Below, in pieces: positions 5,659 through 6,254 of a stretch of 6,254 nt of DNA. Below the pieces are notes generated by a model that had not been told where the DNA came from, made no database searches, and saw nothing but the letters and a program-made list of their open reading frames with translations. Origin of the DNA: Bacteroidota bacterium (GTDB lineage: Bacteria; Bacteroidota; Bacteroidia; Chitinophagales; Chitinophagaceae); the NCBI GenBank assembly GCA_005883855.1, contig VBAU01000080.1, positions 1 to 6,254 of the forward strand. Direction: 5' to 3'. A program made the translations under genes and the position numbers. Numbering within the stretch: the first letter of the stretch is position 1; each line of letters starts with the position of its first letter.

Positions 5659-6254
5659 ATGAACATACCAACAGTCGCTGAACTCTTTGCTGCAGGTGAT
5701 GCTCCTGAAATTTTATTCTGGGTAGGTTGTTCAGGAAGTTTTGACCAGCGGGCTCAAAAAATTACAAAAGCATTTGCGACGATCCTGGAAAAAATTGGGA
5801 TTAAATACGCTATCCTGGGAAAGGAAGAAATGTGCAACGGTGATCCTGCAAGAAGAGCAGGCAATGAGTTCTTGTTTCAAATGATGGCTTACCAAAACAT
5901 TCAAACGCTGAACAATTATGGTATAAAAAAAATTGTAACCGCGTGTCCTCATTGCTTTAACATTCTCAAAAATGAATATCCTGCGCTGGGTGGCCACTAT
6001 GAAGTAATCCATCATTCGGTATTTCTGCAAGAATTAATCGACGACGGAAAAATAAAACTCAAAGAAGGAGGAACATTTAAAGGAAAAAGAATCACCTATC
6101 ATGACAGTTGTTATTTGGGAAGGGCCAATGGTATTTATGAAGCTCCGCGTAAAGTGCTCGAATTATTGGATGCTGAATTTGTAGAGATGAAACGCTGTCG
6201 AAGTAACGGGCTTTGCTGTGGAGCAGGAGGTGCGCAGATGTTCAAAGAAGAGGA
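5659..6254 (+). CDS. CCG-domain (Fe-S)-binding protein, HdrB/GlpC/LutA-like (C-terminus missing)
   Basis: The frame opens at the ATG at 5659 and runs off the right edge after 198 complete codons. It encodes a soluble protein with two CCG (cysteine-rich) domains as in heterodisulfide reductase subunit B, GlpC and LutA. The first domain shows Cys24 in VGCSGS, Cys59 in EEMCNGDPARRAGNE, and the pair CPHC (96-99). The second shows Cys151 in YHDSCYLGRAN and CCGAGG with Cys186-Cys187; its closing CxxC should lie just beyond the window. Such domains bind an iron-sulfur cluster and act in electron transfer or disulfide chemistry, usually with a ferredoxin-like 4Fe-4S partner encoded nearby; none is in view. 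The family is usually about 260 residues, so roughly three quarters is present. No signal peptide or Shine-Dalgarno sequence is seen, and the start fits the usual N-terminus before the PEILFWVGC strand. The exact redox partner is unknown. Confidence 0.93.
   Translation, partial: MNIPTVAELFAAGDAPEILFWVGCSGSFDQRAQKITKAFATILEKIGIKYAILGKEEMCNGDPARRAGNEFLFQMMAYQNIQTLNNYGIKKIVTACPHCFNILKNEYPALGGHYEVIHHSVFLQELIDDGKIKLKEGGTFKGKRITYHDSCYLGRANGIYEAPRKVLELLDAEFVEMKRCRSNGLCCGAGGAQMFKEE

Noticed and set aside
5731..6030. Minus-strand open frame of 99 codons
   Set aside because: It is antisense to the CCG-domain Fe-S gene, whose cysteine motifs are unambiguous.

Overview
The window looks like ordinary chromosomal DNA from a Bacteroidota bacterium, most likely of the order Cytophagales. 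The grounds are a large secreted protein of Ig/PKD-like domains of the kind exported by the type IX secretion system (T9SS), start codons without Shine-Dalgarno sequences, two upstream matches to the Bacteroidota -7 promoter box (TAnnTTTG), and an intergenic element rich in GCAAAG/GCGCGG words. The order-level assignment is inference from protein resemblance.

Layout, left to right. Positions 1-2167 (minus) hold one open, stop-free reading frame of 722 codons: the N-terminal part of a secreted modular protein whose C-terminus lies beyond the left edge. A 125-bp spacer follows, with a 7-bp direct repeat near that gene's start and a triple 8-bp tandem repeat next to the DinB stop. Positions 2293-3525 (minus) carry a likely two-gene operon: a LysE-type exporter followed, after 24 bp, by a DinB-fold protein. 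The 255-bp spacer 3526-3780 contains a large imperfect inverted repeat. A secreted YceI-family lipid-binding protein (3781-4317, minus) and an ATP-grasp ligase-like protein (4456-5499, minus) come next. A 159-bp divergent spacer then leads to the only plus-strand gene, a CCG-domain iron-sulfur protein (5659 to the right edge, truncated).

The five minus-strand genes do not form an obvious pathway. The likely transcription units are the ATP-grasp gene (perhaps with YceI), LysE-DinB, and the secreted protein alone. The Fe-S protein probably belongs to a redox operon continuing to the right. I see no RNA gene, CRISPR array, transposase, phage gene or clear rho-independent terminator, and no convincing new system. 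The points most worth a second look are the inverted-repeat element, the 11-bp block shared upstream of two genes, the LysE-DinB pairing and the little-characterised ATP-grasp protein.
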